Below, piece by piece: positions 34,500 through 44,939 of a stretch of DNA of 64,000 nt. The notes under the pieces were generated by a model. The model had not been told where the DNA came from. It saw only the letters and a list, made by a program, of their open reading frames with translations, and did not search any database. A program made the translations under genes and the position numbers. The DNA comes from Ooceraea biroi (lineage: Eukaryota; Arthropoda; Insecta; Hymenoptera; Formicidae), in contig NC_039515.1 of the NCBI RefSeq assembly GCF_003672135.1, forward strand, positions 372,001 to 436,000, written 5' to 3'. Within the stretch, counting starts at the first letter, position 1. Every line of letters begins with the position of its first letter.

Positions 34500-35757
34500 G
34501 TGTTTTGAAAAAAATACTTATTTGTATTAATAAATATATTTCTATGTATTAAAATATTTATTCGTATAAAAATATCTGCTTAATATTATTATGTCCTTTA
34601 TTTTTTAATATCAAAGGCTAGTATTCATAGTCCGTTCTTATTTCCAAACGATCTGAAGTAATGTCTTAAGATGCTAATACGACTGTGTGATTGGTTTCAA
34701 ATATCTTATGATTGTACTTAAGATGGTCTTAAATCAGAATCAACAATGAATATCGGTCAAAGAGTAATAATAAAGTAATAGCCCAGACAGCACACAATAT
34801 TTATGAAATATTTATAAAATATTTATAAGATTTATTTAAATATTTTATAAATATTTATCAAAATATTTCATAAATCTTTTTGTAGTCTTAGATTAAACAG
34901 ATCATAAATATTTATCATAAATATCTTAAAAATGTTTATCATAAATATTAATTAAATATTCTACAATTACTTCCCAGGCAGCACACATCAGTTTCAAAGC
35001 CGTTTCATAAACGTTTTAACGTAACGTTTCATAATCATTTTATTGAAACGTTTATTTAGGAGAAAAATGTCCAACGAAAAGACGTTAAGAGAAACGTTTC
35101 TTTTTCGGGAAAAAACGTTTCAGAAACCATCAGAAAAATATTTATCAATTCTATATATCAGTGCCTCAAAGATAGACAGAGTTAAGTCACATTTTTGAAA
35201 AAAACTAGATTTTTATATTTTATGAATTACTCTCTCAATTTCGTGTAGTGGAATCTCACTCTTTTGGAATGAGATATCACTTCAAGCAATAATGATTTCA
35301 AAAGAAAAGAGTACTGGATCGGTTTTCCAGATGGGTATTTATAAGGTGATAACGCAAATGTTTAGTGCGAGAACGTCACGCCTGGCCTGGCCATCTATCG
35401 GTCGCTTGGTGAATCAGAGGCGGGAATCTCACACGCACACAATAAACCAACCAAATATTTACAAGATATTACTATAAATATTTATTTTTACTTACCGTAA
35501 ATATTATATAAGATATTTAATATTTATTTTAATAATATGTCTAATACAATTTTTATTTTTGTATTGTCCTTATGTATCTTCAATATTATTAAAATATTTA
35601 TATAATATTTAAAATAATAAATATCAATAAATATTTATGAATATTTATCATAAATATTATGTGCTGTCTGGGAGATTTTCTGGTTTTCATAAATACCCAT
35701 TGGAGTTGACGCAATTTGTTCATATCATTAGTTTTGTAGAGTCCTTTTTTGAAAGAA
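34500..35757. mobile_element. X-type segment interrupted by a hairpin element
   Basis: 34500-34781 is the inverse complement of about 30840-31130, and 35673-35757 is the inverse of about 30750-30840. The two parts are contiguous in the other copy, so that copy shows the empty site for the insertion at 34782-35672. Confidence 0.85.
34782..35672. mobile_element. Hairpin element with CCCAGACAGCACACA ends, 891 bp
   Basis: Ends CCCAGACAGCACACAATATT and its inverse. The borders are a direct AG on each side (34780-34781 and 35673-35674), where the empty site has a single AG. The stem is built of iterated AATATTTATAA-type units in both arms. At 34973 a second terminus of the same type (CCCAGGCAGCACACATC) starts, with a different stem made of AAACGTTTC-type units, so another member seems to be inserted inside. 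No coding frame of interest. Confidence 0.85.
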
Positions 35758-36480
35758 TTTAATAAACAACGAGCGATGGCTAAAACTTGTAGAATGTTAC
35801 TGAGGGAAAGTGATCTCTATAACATATGTCATGATCAAGGTATCGGCACTGTCCCCTTATGCGAATAATTATTCAAATCTCTTTGGTTAATAATTTTTTA
35901 ATAAACAATGACCGCCACCTATAACCTTGTGAAGGTCACTCAGAAGGATGACCTCTATAACATATGTCAAGGTCAAGGTCATCGGTGAGGTTTGACCTTT
36001 TATGCATATTTACCAACGTTTTTTTTTGGTAATAGCTTTTTAATAAACAACGAGCTAAAACCGTCTGAGGATTACTCAGGAGGGTGTGTTGTATAATATA
36101 TGTCAAAGTCAAAGTAATCGGAGCTAACCTAGCTCCCCCAATCTGTATAATTACCCTAATATTATTTCTGATATATTGTGATATATCTCAGAAATGAGAC
36201 CGCCACATAATTGTTAAGTAAAAATTGCTTAGAATTTCACCCTTTATAATATATATCAAAATGAAAAAAAATCGGAGCTGTGTAACCTTTTTTACATAAT
36301 TATCTAATATGCCAAAAATATGATTACATTCTTTTTGTTATAATACTATTGAGAAATATATAGCATGTATTGCATTCATTGTTAATAAATTGTTAATCAA
36401 AGTTCATTTTCTAAAACTAAGGATTTTTTCAAAGAAATCTCTCTTGTACGAATACTTTTTCCACTACCTGTATACAGGAA

Positions 36481-37424
36481 ACGTTTCCGCAGAGGAGAAT
36501 CTTGTTGTAACGCGTTCTCCAAATTTTCCATTAATTATTAAAAAACTGAGCAAGTTTAATTATACTTTAATCTGGATAAATACTTTAATCTTTCATCTCA
36601 GCCAGGATTGCGAGACGCGATGACACCGGTGCTGGATTGTAACAGAGTTACGAGAGCCCACGAGCTCAAAAGCGCAATTCGCCGTAATCCTGTAACGCTG
36701 CCGGAGCTCATGTAATTCCTGTATCGCGTTTAGATAACCAGCGGACCGTGATAAGTCCGCAAAGAAAGAAATCGACGCTGGTCGACCGATATTCACAGTA
36801 GCATCACGTGTTTCCGTTGTGGGACCAGCGTACTTCCGCCGTTTCGCTGCCGTCCGCCATAATTCATTCCCGAAACTCCTGAGAAAGAGTCTTAAGCGCT
36901 CTACATTGTGTGCACGATGTTTCTCCCGACATTTCGATCGACCATCCCCGATAACGAAATTACGGTGCACGGCGCATTCGACGTGGTGGATTCTCGCGGT
37001 GGCAATGCGGAATTGATGCTGCAGGGAACATCAAGCAGCTTTTCTCACCCGAGCGGTTTACCTGAAGAATTATCGGAATTCCCGGAATCATAATGTCAAG
37101 TTGTTTGGTATAACATTGAAGCGTCGGAACTTTCGAGTCAAAGCACCTCTCGATCTGCACGGTTTAAGGGTGGCTCGTACCGTATATCTGAGGAATAACG
37201 GAATTGACGCGCCCTGTCTGGAAAGTAACGAGATTAATCTTGTTAATTAATAATACTATCATATCAAAATAACACTGTATCGAATTTTAAAAACCTTATG
37301 TTAATTAATAAAACTAAGATTAATCTTTAATTTAAAAATTTTGTATTAATTACGGTTAAGATTAATATTTTATTAAGATAATTTTTTAAATTTAGTGTCA
37401 TAATCTCGTTTTTCATGTCGCGTA
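36481..37424. other. Intergenic DNA, CpG-containing
   Basis: 36593-37160 is of balanced composition with overlapping open frames on both strands (up to 125 codons), none with a domain I recognise. I do not call a gene. Confidence 0.45.
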
Positions 37425-38116
37425 TACAGGGTCTCCGGTAGGGAAGTATCGACCAGAAAAGTGGAGATAGATTGAGTGAAGTTGAGTCGAAAAGTCCTGT
37501 ACCATTTTGTGATTTACGCCTGATTGATGTGAGTGGAGTGGGTGAGGCCAGAAAGCGTGCGACTATTCGCGAGACCACTCCATCCCTACCACATTAGGGT
37601 GGCTCTTATTTACTCTTGGTGAAAAGTTTTTGGGGATTTTTTTCGCGCTACCCCCCAGTTTGGTTCCATTTTATAAAAAAATAATCTGTGTAAAATTTCA
37701 GCTCAATCGGATAAAGGGAAAGGGTGCCCCTGGGACCTTAAAAATCGAAAAAATCATAAAATCACAGAAAAAATCAATTTTATTTGTTTATCTTGCGAAA
37801 TATTAATTATATGCAAAAAAGTATTATACAAAAGTTGTAGATTTATTAAAAATGCATATGTTATCATCTACCACTTTTTCTCGTACGACTAACGATTTCC
37901 GAGAAAAAGTAATGCCACGAATCAAGCTACTCTAGTTAGTATAGTATAATAAATTCAGTTTGCGTATTATAGATCATTGTTGATTCTAATTTAAGACCAT
38001 GTTAATAACTCGGTTATTATTGCGCAAATAGCAAAATGGTACAGGACTTTTCGACTCAGCTTCATGCAATCTATCTCCACTTTTCCGGTCCATACTTCCC
38101 TACCGGACATCCTGTA
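37425..38116. mobile_element. Non-autonomous TIR element, about 690 bp
   Basis: The left end ACAGGGTCTCCGGTAGGGAA and the inverse of the right end (ACAGGATGTCCGGTAGGGAA) begin terminal repeats of about 90 bp, around 90% identical, running through GTGGAGATAGATTG and TCGAAAAGTCCTGTACCATT. TA flanks both ends. The interior is non-coding and includes a scrap (about 37972-38002) similar to element X. A Tc1/mariner-type derivative is likely from the TA and CAGGG ends. Confidence 0.8.
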
Positions 38117-38550
38117 TATAAGATATTTTATATTCTGTTACGGTTTTGTCAGACCAGGGAGTGGGAAGTGATCATATAATGCGAATAATTTCTCTCATAA
38201 CCGTAAGGACAGAGAAGATTAAAAGAGGACAATGAATATCATTAGCGTCAGGATTTGTTGCATCCAGGATTTGTTGCATCTCAGCTCCGGGCGTCTTTCC
38301 GCTCGGGGCTACGTAAGAACAAGGCATCCTCGCTTTTTCGTTGCCATTACAGCATATTAATGGCGTAAGGAGTGACGTACACGAAGATATTGTTTTTATG
38401 TCCACCTTAATGCAACCAGTTTTCTCGTAACTCTGAACATGTAATTTATGCGATCCGTAATATGAATAAAAATTACTACTACAATTCATATTACAATACC
38501 CGAGAAAAAATGGACATAATTTAGTCGGATGTAAGTATACATACTTAGAT

Positions 38551-38910
38551 CCGAAAAGATCTAAGATGGCATATATAATTTTATGTGATTATATATAATA
38601 ATATCCGCCGTTTGGCGTGATATGATCTTATTTTTATATAATCATATTTGACCAGATCTGTTGTTATATATAATCAGATCTATCCGAATATGATTATACA
38701 AAACAAAAACATATATATGATCTTATCTTTATCTAAATCAATTTGGATACATCTGATTATGTAATATCTGATTATATGATATATCTGATTATATAATATC
38801 AGATCTGGTCAAACATGATTATATAAAAATAAGATCATATCGCGCCAAACGGCGGATATTATTATATATAATATATAAAATTATACATATATTCCATCAG
38901 ATCTTTTCGT
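38551..38910. repeat. AT-rich hairpin element, about 360 bp
   Basis: The left half (GATATTATTATATATAATCACA-type text, CCGCCGTTTGGCG, AGATCATAT) and the right half (CGCCAAACGGCGGATATTAT) pair over about 150 bp. Shared end text is GAAAAGATCT and its inverse. The right stem contains four iterations of TCTGATTATATAATA-type units. Confidence 0.8.
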
Positions 38911-38989
38911 TCAAATGACGCGATAGTGTTTTATAGTTATATAATATAGTTTTATAATCATTTTGCTAGTCTGCAAAATTGTAAACGTG

Positions 38990-39260
38990 TTTCTTTGTTT
39001 TAATATTTCCAAATAAAAAGATTTATTGAAAATCATGAAGATAGTACAAATTTACAAGAATACATGTTCAATGCGACTTGGAAAAGTGTCCAAATATTAT
39101 TGCAAATTACAAATCAAACTGAATTGCTTCTAAACACTTGATATGGCTAATTACAAAAAGTTAACTATTTAGTTTTTTCATATTTAGTTTTATTGCATAC
39201 AAGTTGGGATTTTTTATGTACTTGGCGTAGTTTTTTACCTTTGTAAAGTTTTTGAAGTAA
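38990..39260 (+). repeat. Right-end fragment of element X
   Basis: Aligns, with gaps, to 31560-31910: AAAAAGATT.ATTGAAAATCA, CATGTCCAATGCGAC-like text, GAATTGCTTCTAA.ACTTG, ATACAAGTTGGGA, TTTTTTATGTACTTGGCGTA and ACCTTTGTAAAG at the end. Confidence 0.75.
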
Positions 39261-39301
39261 ATGTTTACAACAAAAATCTAATTGAAACACGAAAGCTACG
39301 T

Positions 39302-39448
39302 CCCAGACAGCACACATATCCAAAATCGGGACATAAAACGTCTTTTCGATGTCTTTTCGACGTCTTTAAGATATAGTGTCTAAAAGACGTCGAAAAGACG
39401 GCGAAAAGACGTTTTATGTCCCGATTTTGGACATGTGTGCTGTCTGGG
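39302..39448. mobile_element. Hairpin element with CCCAGACAGCACACA ends, 147 bp
   Basis: Almost perfectly self-complementary from end to end. CCCAGACAGCACACATATCC at the left returns as GGACATGTGTGCTGTCTGGG. The stem is made of repeated GTCTTTTCGAC units. Flanked by GT on both sides (39300-39301 and 39449-39450), a 2-bp duplication. Same ends as 34782-35672 but a different stem. Confidence 0.92.
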
Positions 39449-39614
39449 GTAGATATAGAATCCCACTAAAAACACTTTCCGGTGCTAGATGTAGTATACT
39501 AGAAGTATTCTCTCGTAAGTAATTATAGCATGTTCTTGCTATTTCTTCGATGAAATCCGTATCCTTAACCTATCTAGGTTGATAGCTATTCTAATTTTTT
39601 GAGCGTGTTTTGAT

Positions 39615-39750
39615 ACGCAAGACCCCCGGAGGGAGGGATAATCATGAAAAACACAAATTCTGTTATAATATAGATGTAATCAGTGGTGTTAGATTCTCTG
39701 CACGGTAACATGCGATAGCGTATGAAGGGAATGATCTCTTGACGCACACA
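39615..39750 (-). repeat. Repeat P, copy 1 (inverse of 56753-56890)
   Basis: The inverse complement shares GCTTGTGTGCGTCA, TGCTATCG, ATATTATAAC.GAATTTGTGT and the CCCTC..CGG block with 56753-56890. No coding potential seen. Confidence 0.6.
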
Positions 39751-40377
39751 AGCTATGTATCATATCAGTGTGCGTTCGAGACATCGCACGACGCACAGTG
39801 TCGGATTTTATCAAAAACTTGGCTATAATTCTAAATCATGATTTAAATGCAAATTTATAACATTTTAAGTGTACAATTACTTTAAATGCATTAATAATAC
39901 ATAAGATGAATTAAATAACTATATATTATTATATAACTTAACTGTATATTATTATTATTATTATGTACAATTATTCTGAAAATTATGCAAATGAGGTTCT
40001 AATAAGAGATTTATTACATCAAATAAAATACTTCTCGAAAAAACCATAGTGAAAAAGCCCAAGATACTAAAAAATTCGGTATAGTGAAGGAAAATGTTGA
40101 TTCAGCAAAATATTGATTGTTTTCATACAATCCGCAAATTTTAAAAATTGCAGAATAAACTACATTAAAAAAGTTTTAAATACATGCGTAAACATTATTT
40201 GGGGAATGCCCGGAAATGTAATAAAAATCTAATCAAAGATTGTGAATTTAACGATTCATGAATGAGGTTAATTTTTATGCAATAGAAATAAGAAACGCTT
40301 TCATAATATTCTTTACATACTTTCTGGTGGCATCTCCATGATGTTAAAAGGCGATGAAATGATAAAATTTAGGGTAA
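39751..40377. other. AT-rich intergenic DNA
   Basis: Nothing recognised, apart from a short GACGCACAGTGTCGGA motif (39794) also found near 40827. Confidence 0.5.
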
Positions 40378-40520
40378 TTATGCCATTATAGGGGAGCCAG
40401 CCCTGATGACCTTGACTTTGACATATGTTATAGAGGTCATCCTCCTGAGTGACCTTCAGAAGGTTTTAGCCGGCGGTCATTGTTTATTAAAAAATTAATA
40501 ACCAAAGAAGTTTCGAAAAT
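40378..40520. repeat. Single arm of foldback family F
   Basis: GGGTAATTATGCCATTATAG, TGACCTTGACTTTGACATAT, CTGAGTGACCTTCAGAAGG and TTTATTAAAAAATTAATAAC follow in the usual order, with no opposing arm nearby. Confidence 0.75.
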
Positions 40521-40630
40521 GTAGTAGTTATTTTGAATATTCAAAGACATAAACGACGAATATGTATATGAACGAAGGAAGGAAAGTCATTTAAAGCAGT
40601 GAATCGTTAATATATAGAATAGTTTCTTTT

Positions 40631-40634
<4 letters not shown>

Positions 40635-40672
<38 letters not shown>

Positions 40673-40710
40673 GATTTATTCTGATATGTATATACATATC
40701 AGAATAAATC
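40635..40710. repeat. TA microsatellite joined to a 38-bp perfect palindrome
   Basis: A TA run of about 34 bp is followed by GATTTATTCTGATATGTAT and its exact inverse (40673-40710). Confidence 0.85.
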
Positions 40711-41081
40711 AAAATAAAAAAGACTTATTACGTTACGTCTGTATTTAGATTTAAGCGACGTATCTCCAATGATGCGAAATCACCTAAGCGAGACAGAAAC
40801 TCATATGTTTGTCTCCAAATGCCCGACGCATAGTGTCGGAAATTTGAAAAAATCTGGCCAAAAATCAAATTTTTGTATAGAAGTATTGAATGATCTTGAA
40901 CATCTAAATTGAAAGATAAATATATGTATTAGCCAGAATGACAATCATTAGTTCATCACATTAGTTGCTAGGCAACTAGCATAAATATAAACTTTAATGT
41001 TTCTTATGACGTTCGGATAAAAAATTTTTTTATATATATAATATGTATATATATATATGAAGATATGTATATACATATATA

Positions 41082-42666
41082 CAGGGTGTTCCAAAAACAT
41101 ACCGACAAACTTCAGGGGGTTATAGAGGACACCAAAACAAGCAACTTTTATTAATATACCGATACCCGAAAATGAGCCGTTTTTGCAGGAGAGTAAATTA
41201 TTTGGATTTATAACAAATCCTCAAAATGTTGGCCATTTTCTTCTATACACAGATGACGATGAATAGAAGCAAATGTGCTATGATGATGTTGACGACGATT
41301 TGGATTTCTCTCTTTCAAAGAAAGATATGAGAATGTTTATCATTGATAGTAAACGCAACTATTCCCGAAATCGCTCGGTCGAACGATTTTTGTTAGTAAA
41401 CACGGTGAGTATCCACTTATGAGGTGCGCTTACAAGACATTGACAACAATCTCCCATTTGATTGACTACCTCAGTATCGTTAATGTCTGTTACGATAATA
41501 CGAAATTCATCTTCAAAATGAACAATAATTTTTCTTTTGAAGAGCTGACATGCATCTTATTTATGGCGAAGCGAGATGTAATGGAAGAGAAGCTGCACGC
41601 TTGTACGAAGAAAGATATCCAAATCGCCGTCAACCTCATCATAGCACATTTACTTCTATTCATCATTGCCTTCGAGAAAATGGTAATCTAAATAAAGCGC
41701 AGTGGTAGTGCTGGTCGTCCAAGAACAACACGTACGATAGCGTTCGAAGAAGAAGTCCTAAACCGCATAGAAGAAGAACGTTCCACAAGTGTTCGCACAA
41801 TTTAGCATAATATGGGGGCTTCCACGACAACAGTATGGCGTGTTATGCATGAACAACTTCTTCATCCCTACCAGGATTCAAAGAGTACATGGTTTGAATC
41901 CTGGAGACTACCCTAATCGGATCGCTTTCTGTCAATGGTTTTTAAGTCGCAATTTGATCCAGCCTAACTTCGGAAGAATTGTGTTGTTCTCGGATGAAGC
42001 ATGATTTACTCGGGATGGTGTTTTCAACAGTCGCAACAGCCATATCTGGGATGATGAAAATCCTCATGCTGTCGCTTTTACAAGACACCAGCAGCAATTT
42101 TCCGTCAACATTTGGGCTGGTATTGTGGGGGAGAATTTGATAATATACTTGCTGCCACCTCGTTTGAATGCTCACAATTATCTCCAATTCATACAAAATA
42201 TTTTACCAGGACTTTTACAAAATGTCTCTTTGGATAGAAGACGAGACATGTGGTTTCAACATGACGGAGCACCTGCACACTTCAGTTTGAACGTACGCCA
42301 GTATCTGGATCAGCGTTTTCTGAACAGATGGATTGGAAGAGGAGGTCCCGTAGCTTGGCCTGCGCGATCTCCTGATCTTAATCCCCTCGACTTTTTCCTT
42401 TGGGGTTTTGTGACGTCTCTGGTATACGAGACTCCTGTACTTGGAGAGGAAGATCTTCTCGCAAGAGTCATGGCCGCTTGCGAACATGTGCAAACTATTT
42501 CTGGGATATTCCATAGGATCCGTAAATCCATGAACCGACGATGCCATCTGTGTATAGAAGAAAATGGCCAACATTTTGAGCATTTGTTATAAATCCAAAT
42601 AATTTACTCTCCTGCAAAAACGGCTCATTTCGGGTATCTGTATATTAATAAAAGTTGCTTGTTTTG
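41082..42666 (+). mobile_element. DD41D Tc1/mariner-type transposon, right end lost
   Basis: The left terminus CAGGGTGTTCCAAAAACATA follows a TA. Long inverted repeats pair 41132-41270 with 42545-42666 (GTTTTTGCAGGAGAGTAAAT and AAAATGTTGGCCATTTTCTT with inverses). The outer 50 bp of the right repeat is missing; at 42667 the match stops. The transposase pseudogene lies between. Confidence 0.88.
41518..42592 (+). pseudogene. DD41D transposase with frameshifts and one stop
   Basis: Starts MNNNFSFEELT at 41518. The frame is lost near 41550 and the DNA-binding part reappears in another frame as YGEARCNGREAARLYEERY (from 41561), later GRPRTTRTIAFEEEVLNRIE with the GRPR linker. From about 41789 one frame is kept to 42592 except for a TGA at 42002. 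The catalytic triad is intact: FSDEA (D at about 41993), FQHDGAPAH (D at about 42263), LDFFLWG (D at about 42389). I count 41 residues between the second and third. The ending is NGQHFEHLL. About 358 codons in all, normal for the superfamily. Clearly inactive, but not strongly decayed. Confidence 0.88.
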
Positions 42667-44172
42667 TTTTATACACAAGATATTGAAAACGTGCTCTATT
42701 CCTGGGCAAGTTTTTGTCTGTTGGCATGCGCCATGATTTGTACGTTTCGAGATCTGTTCTTTGTAGCTGAATGTCTGCACTAATACAAGAAGTATATACA
42801 TCTGTTCGTTTTAGCTACCTGCACTAGTGCAGAAAGAACCTCGAAAAAGAACAAACTTTTGTTACTTGTTTGTTTATGGTTAGTGCAAGATTATGACAAT
42901 TGCCTCTGTATTATTCGTTTTGGTAAGGTCGTTCTACATTAGTCGCAAGCAAGCAATCACATGAATGCAAGCAGTACTACTTCCGGTCGCAAACTCCTCG
43001 CAAGCAACAGTCGCAAACTTTGGTCAAATCTGAAACTTGCGTCTCTTCGATTTGTGATAGCCAATGAGCGTCGAGCTCTCACGGCAATGATTCTTTTCTG
43101 TGATTAGCTAAGATTGCAACGTAGAAGCTCAAATCGGAAGATTCGTACGACTTACGACAATATGGATGTGTGATCAATCGCTTGTGACTAATCGTAATAA
43201 TCGTAGAACGACCTTTATATATGTTCCTATTAATAAGCATGCTATTCCTATATTACTGATATGTTTTCCTCTATGTTTTCAGTTTGTACATATTGCGTAT
43301 ACAAGTGCATATTGCACAAATCTTGCGTCAAATATAATGTGCTGTATGAAACACAATACAGTTTAACGGCAAGCAATTCTTGAAGGAAAAAATTGCTCAA
43401 GAAATTGTGTCAAATCTAGCGCACTATATTGCATAGTCTAAAACGGGTTTTACAGATGATACATATTATCTGTTGTATCTTCTAAATTACAAGGTAGGCA
43501 TCAAATTTGCACACTTAATCACTGCGAGATTATGCATGATGAGAATGTGGTGAAAGCCAAGGTGAATTATTTAATTACGATGTACGATCGATCAACTCCC
43601 TCATTACCAACGGCACCACGTGCGGTTTGATGATACGCTGGAAAGTGAAATGGATTACGCCATATGTGGCGCGATCGTATTCCGCGTCGTAAATCTTCGC
43701 CGTATGCTAATCTCGCGGTGTAAAATTTCGCGAAATTCTTAAAATGTGAAGCACACTTTCGCATACCGTTTGTTCTCTCATTATCTCGCAACAAAATATT
43801 TATGTTAAATTCAACACGTTTCACATGTGCGAAACAGTGTTTTCATTCAAATTTTTGTGGTAATTTAACGTGCAAATGCAAATATATTAAATAATGACAT
43901 CAATATTATGTGGATAATTTAACATAAAATTAGGGAAATTAGTGTTTGGAAGCAAAAATTTTATGTACACTAAACATGTTTACAATGTTAAATTTTGTTT
44001 AAAGAAATAAAGTGGAGATATTTATAATGTTAAATTTTACTGAAGGAAAATGTTATTTGTATGGTTCGCACAATATCACACTGTGCGTCATTGTCACGTT
44101 AAAGTTTTAAAAAGGTTGATTTAACAAATGTAACTATTATAAAGTGAAATTCTTACAATTACATATAAAATA
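42667..44172. other. Intergenic DNA, no supported gene
   Basis: No repeat family recognised. Open frames at 43166-43366 and 43567-43824 lack domains. Confidence 0.5.
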
Positions 44173-44939
44173 CACTGTAGAAAATAATCTCTAAATTTTT
44201 CCCAAAAATGTGAGGAAGCAAATTACCCAATTATTAGATAATAATACCTATCAAATGTGATGGGAAGTATTCACAACAATTCGGTTTTTTTTTTCGGGAC
44301 AAGTTTGGGAATTCCTCATCAAAAACGTTGGGAATAATTTAGTAAAATTTAGAAAAATATTCCGAACAAAACGTAAAATTTCAATCAATCTGAATGAGAA
44401 TAGTTAAGTAATTTTATCATCTTTTTGAATTTTTCTCCTGTCCAATAGGAAATTAGCTACAAGATGCTTCATTGTAAATGATGTAAGGATTTATTAGACT
44501 TATCAGTTTGACTGTGGGTGACGTGACTAAAGTAAAGCTAAGGTTAATTTAATTTTTTTAAACTTTAATTTTTTACTATATCATCTTGGGCAGTGACAAG
44601 TTATATATCATATATTAAATACCTTGGGCAACTCTTGCTCGCGAGAAACTGCGCCGCGAGCGCCATCTGGTGGCGCCTGTAACTATAGAGAAGTGTTGGG
44701 CACTTATTATTTATATCCCATCGAATTGTGAAAAAACCTATTTTTAGGATTTTTCCTTATAGGCCTAGGTAAAACTGTAATTCCTAAACTGACAAGGAAA
44801 TCATTCCTAAGTCATTAGAAATATGTCCAACTTTTTGGGGGAATTTACTCATGCTTTTAGGAAAATAGAGATTCCCATGGTCATTTGTGTGCTTTCCTAT
44901 CAAAACTAATGGAAAGTTTTCCAATTATTTTTTACAGTG
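44173..44939. mobile_element. CACTG-ended non-autonomous element, about 770 bp
   Basis: CACTGTAGAAAATAAT at the left and the inverse of ATTATTTTTTACAGTG at the right, with TA on both sides. More inner pairing is weak (TTTTCCTA/TAGGAAAA and similar). Ends of this type are found in CACTA/Chapaev-like DNA transposons, so the class is a guess. A small palindrome GCGCCATCTGGTGGCGC sits at 44660-44676. Confidence 0.6.

Larger units (their letters stand above)
34262..36015. mobile_element. Family F foldback, third nesting level
   Basis: TTGGTAAATATACATAAAAG and GACCTTGACCTTGACATATG at the left (34260-34320) pair with the inverse at 35960-36015. The left arm to about 34495 is nearly identical to 61395-61630, so these two are recent relatives. 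Confidence 0.82.
33845..36170. mobile_element. Family F foldback, second nesting level
   Basis: GGTAATTATACAGATT at about 33849 pairs with AATCTGTATAATTACC at about 36151-36166. Next inward are ACTAGGTTAG / CTAACCTAGCT and TTACATATATTATAAAGG / inverse-type text. Same end type as 1655-2510. Confidence 0.75.
33390..36480. mobile_element. Large foldback (3.1 kb) containing nested elements
   Basis: The outer arms are 33459-33850 and 36160-36475. Matching pairs include AAGTATTCGTACA / TGTACGAATACTT, GAAAATGAACTTT / AAAGTTCATTTTC, and CTGAGATATATCACA / inverse. Within lies a family-F foldback (33845-36170), then a second (34262-36015), then an X-type segment (about 34500-35757), then an 891 bp hairpin (34782-35672). 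No transposase gene. Confidence 0.8.

Noticed and set aside
36593..36970. 125-codon minus-strand frame
   Set aside because: Overlaps plus-strand frames of similar quality; nothing recognisable.
41887..41905. tRNA-like GGTTTGAATCC text
   Set aside because: It lies in the DD41D transposase pseudogene and has no cloverleaf around it.
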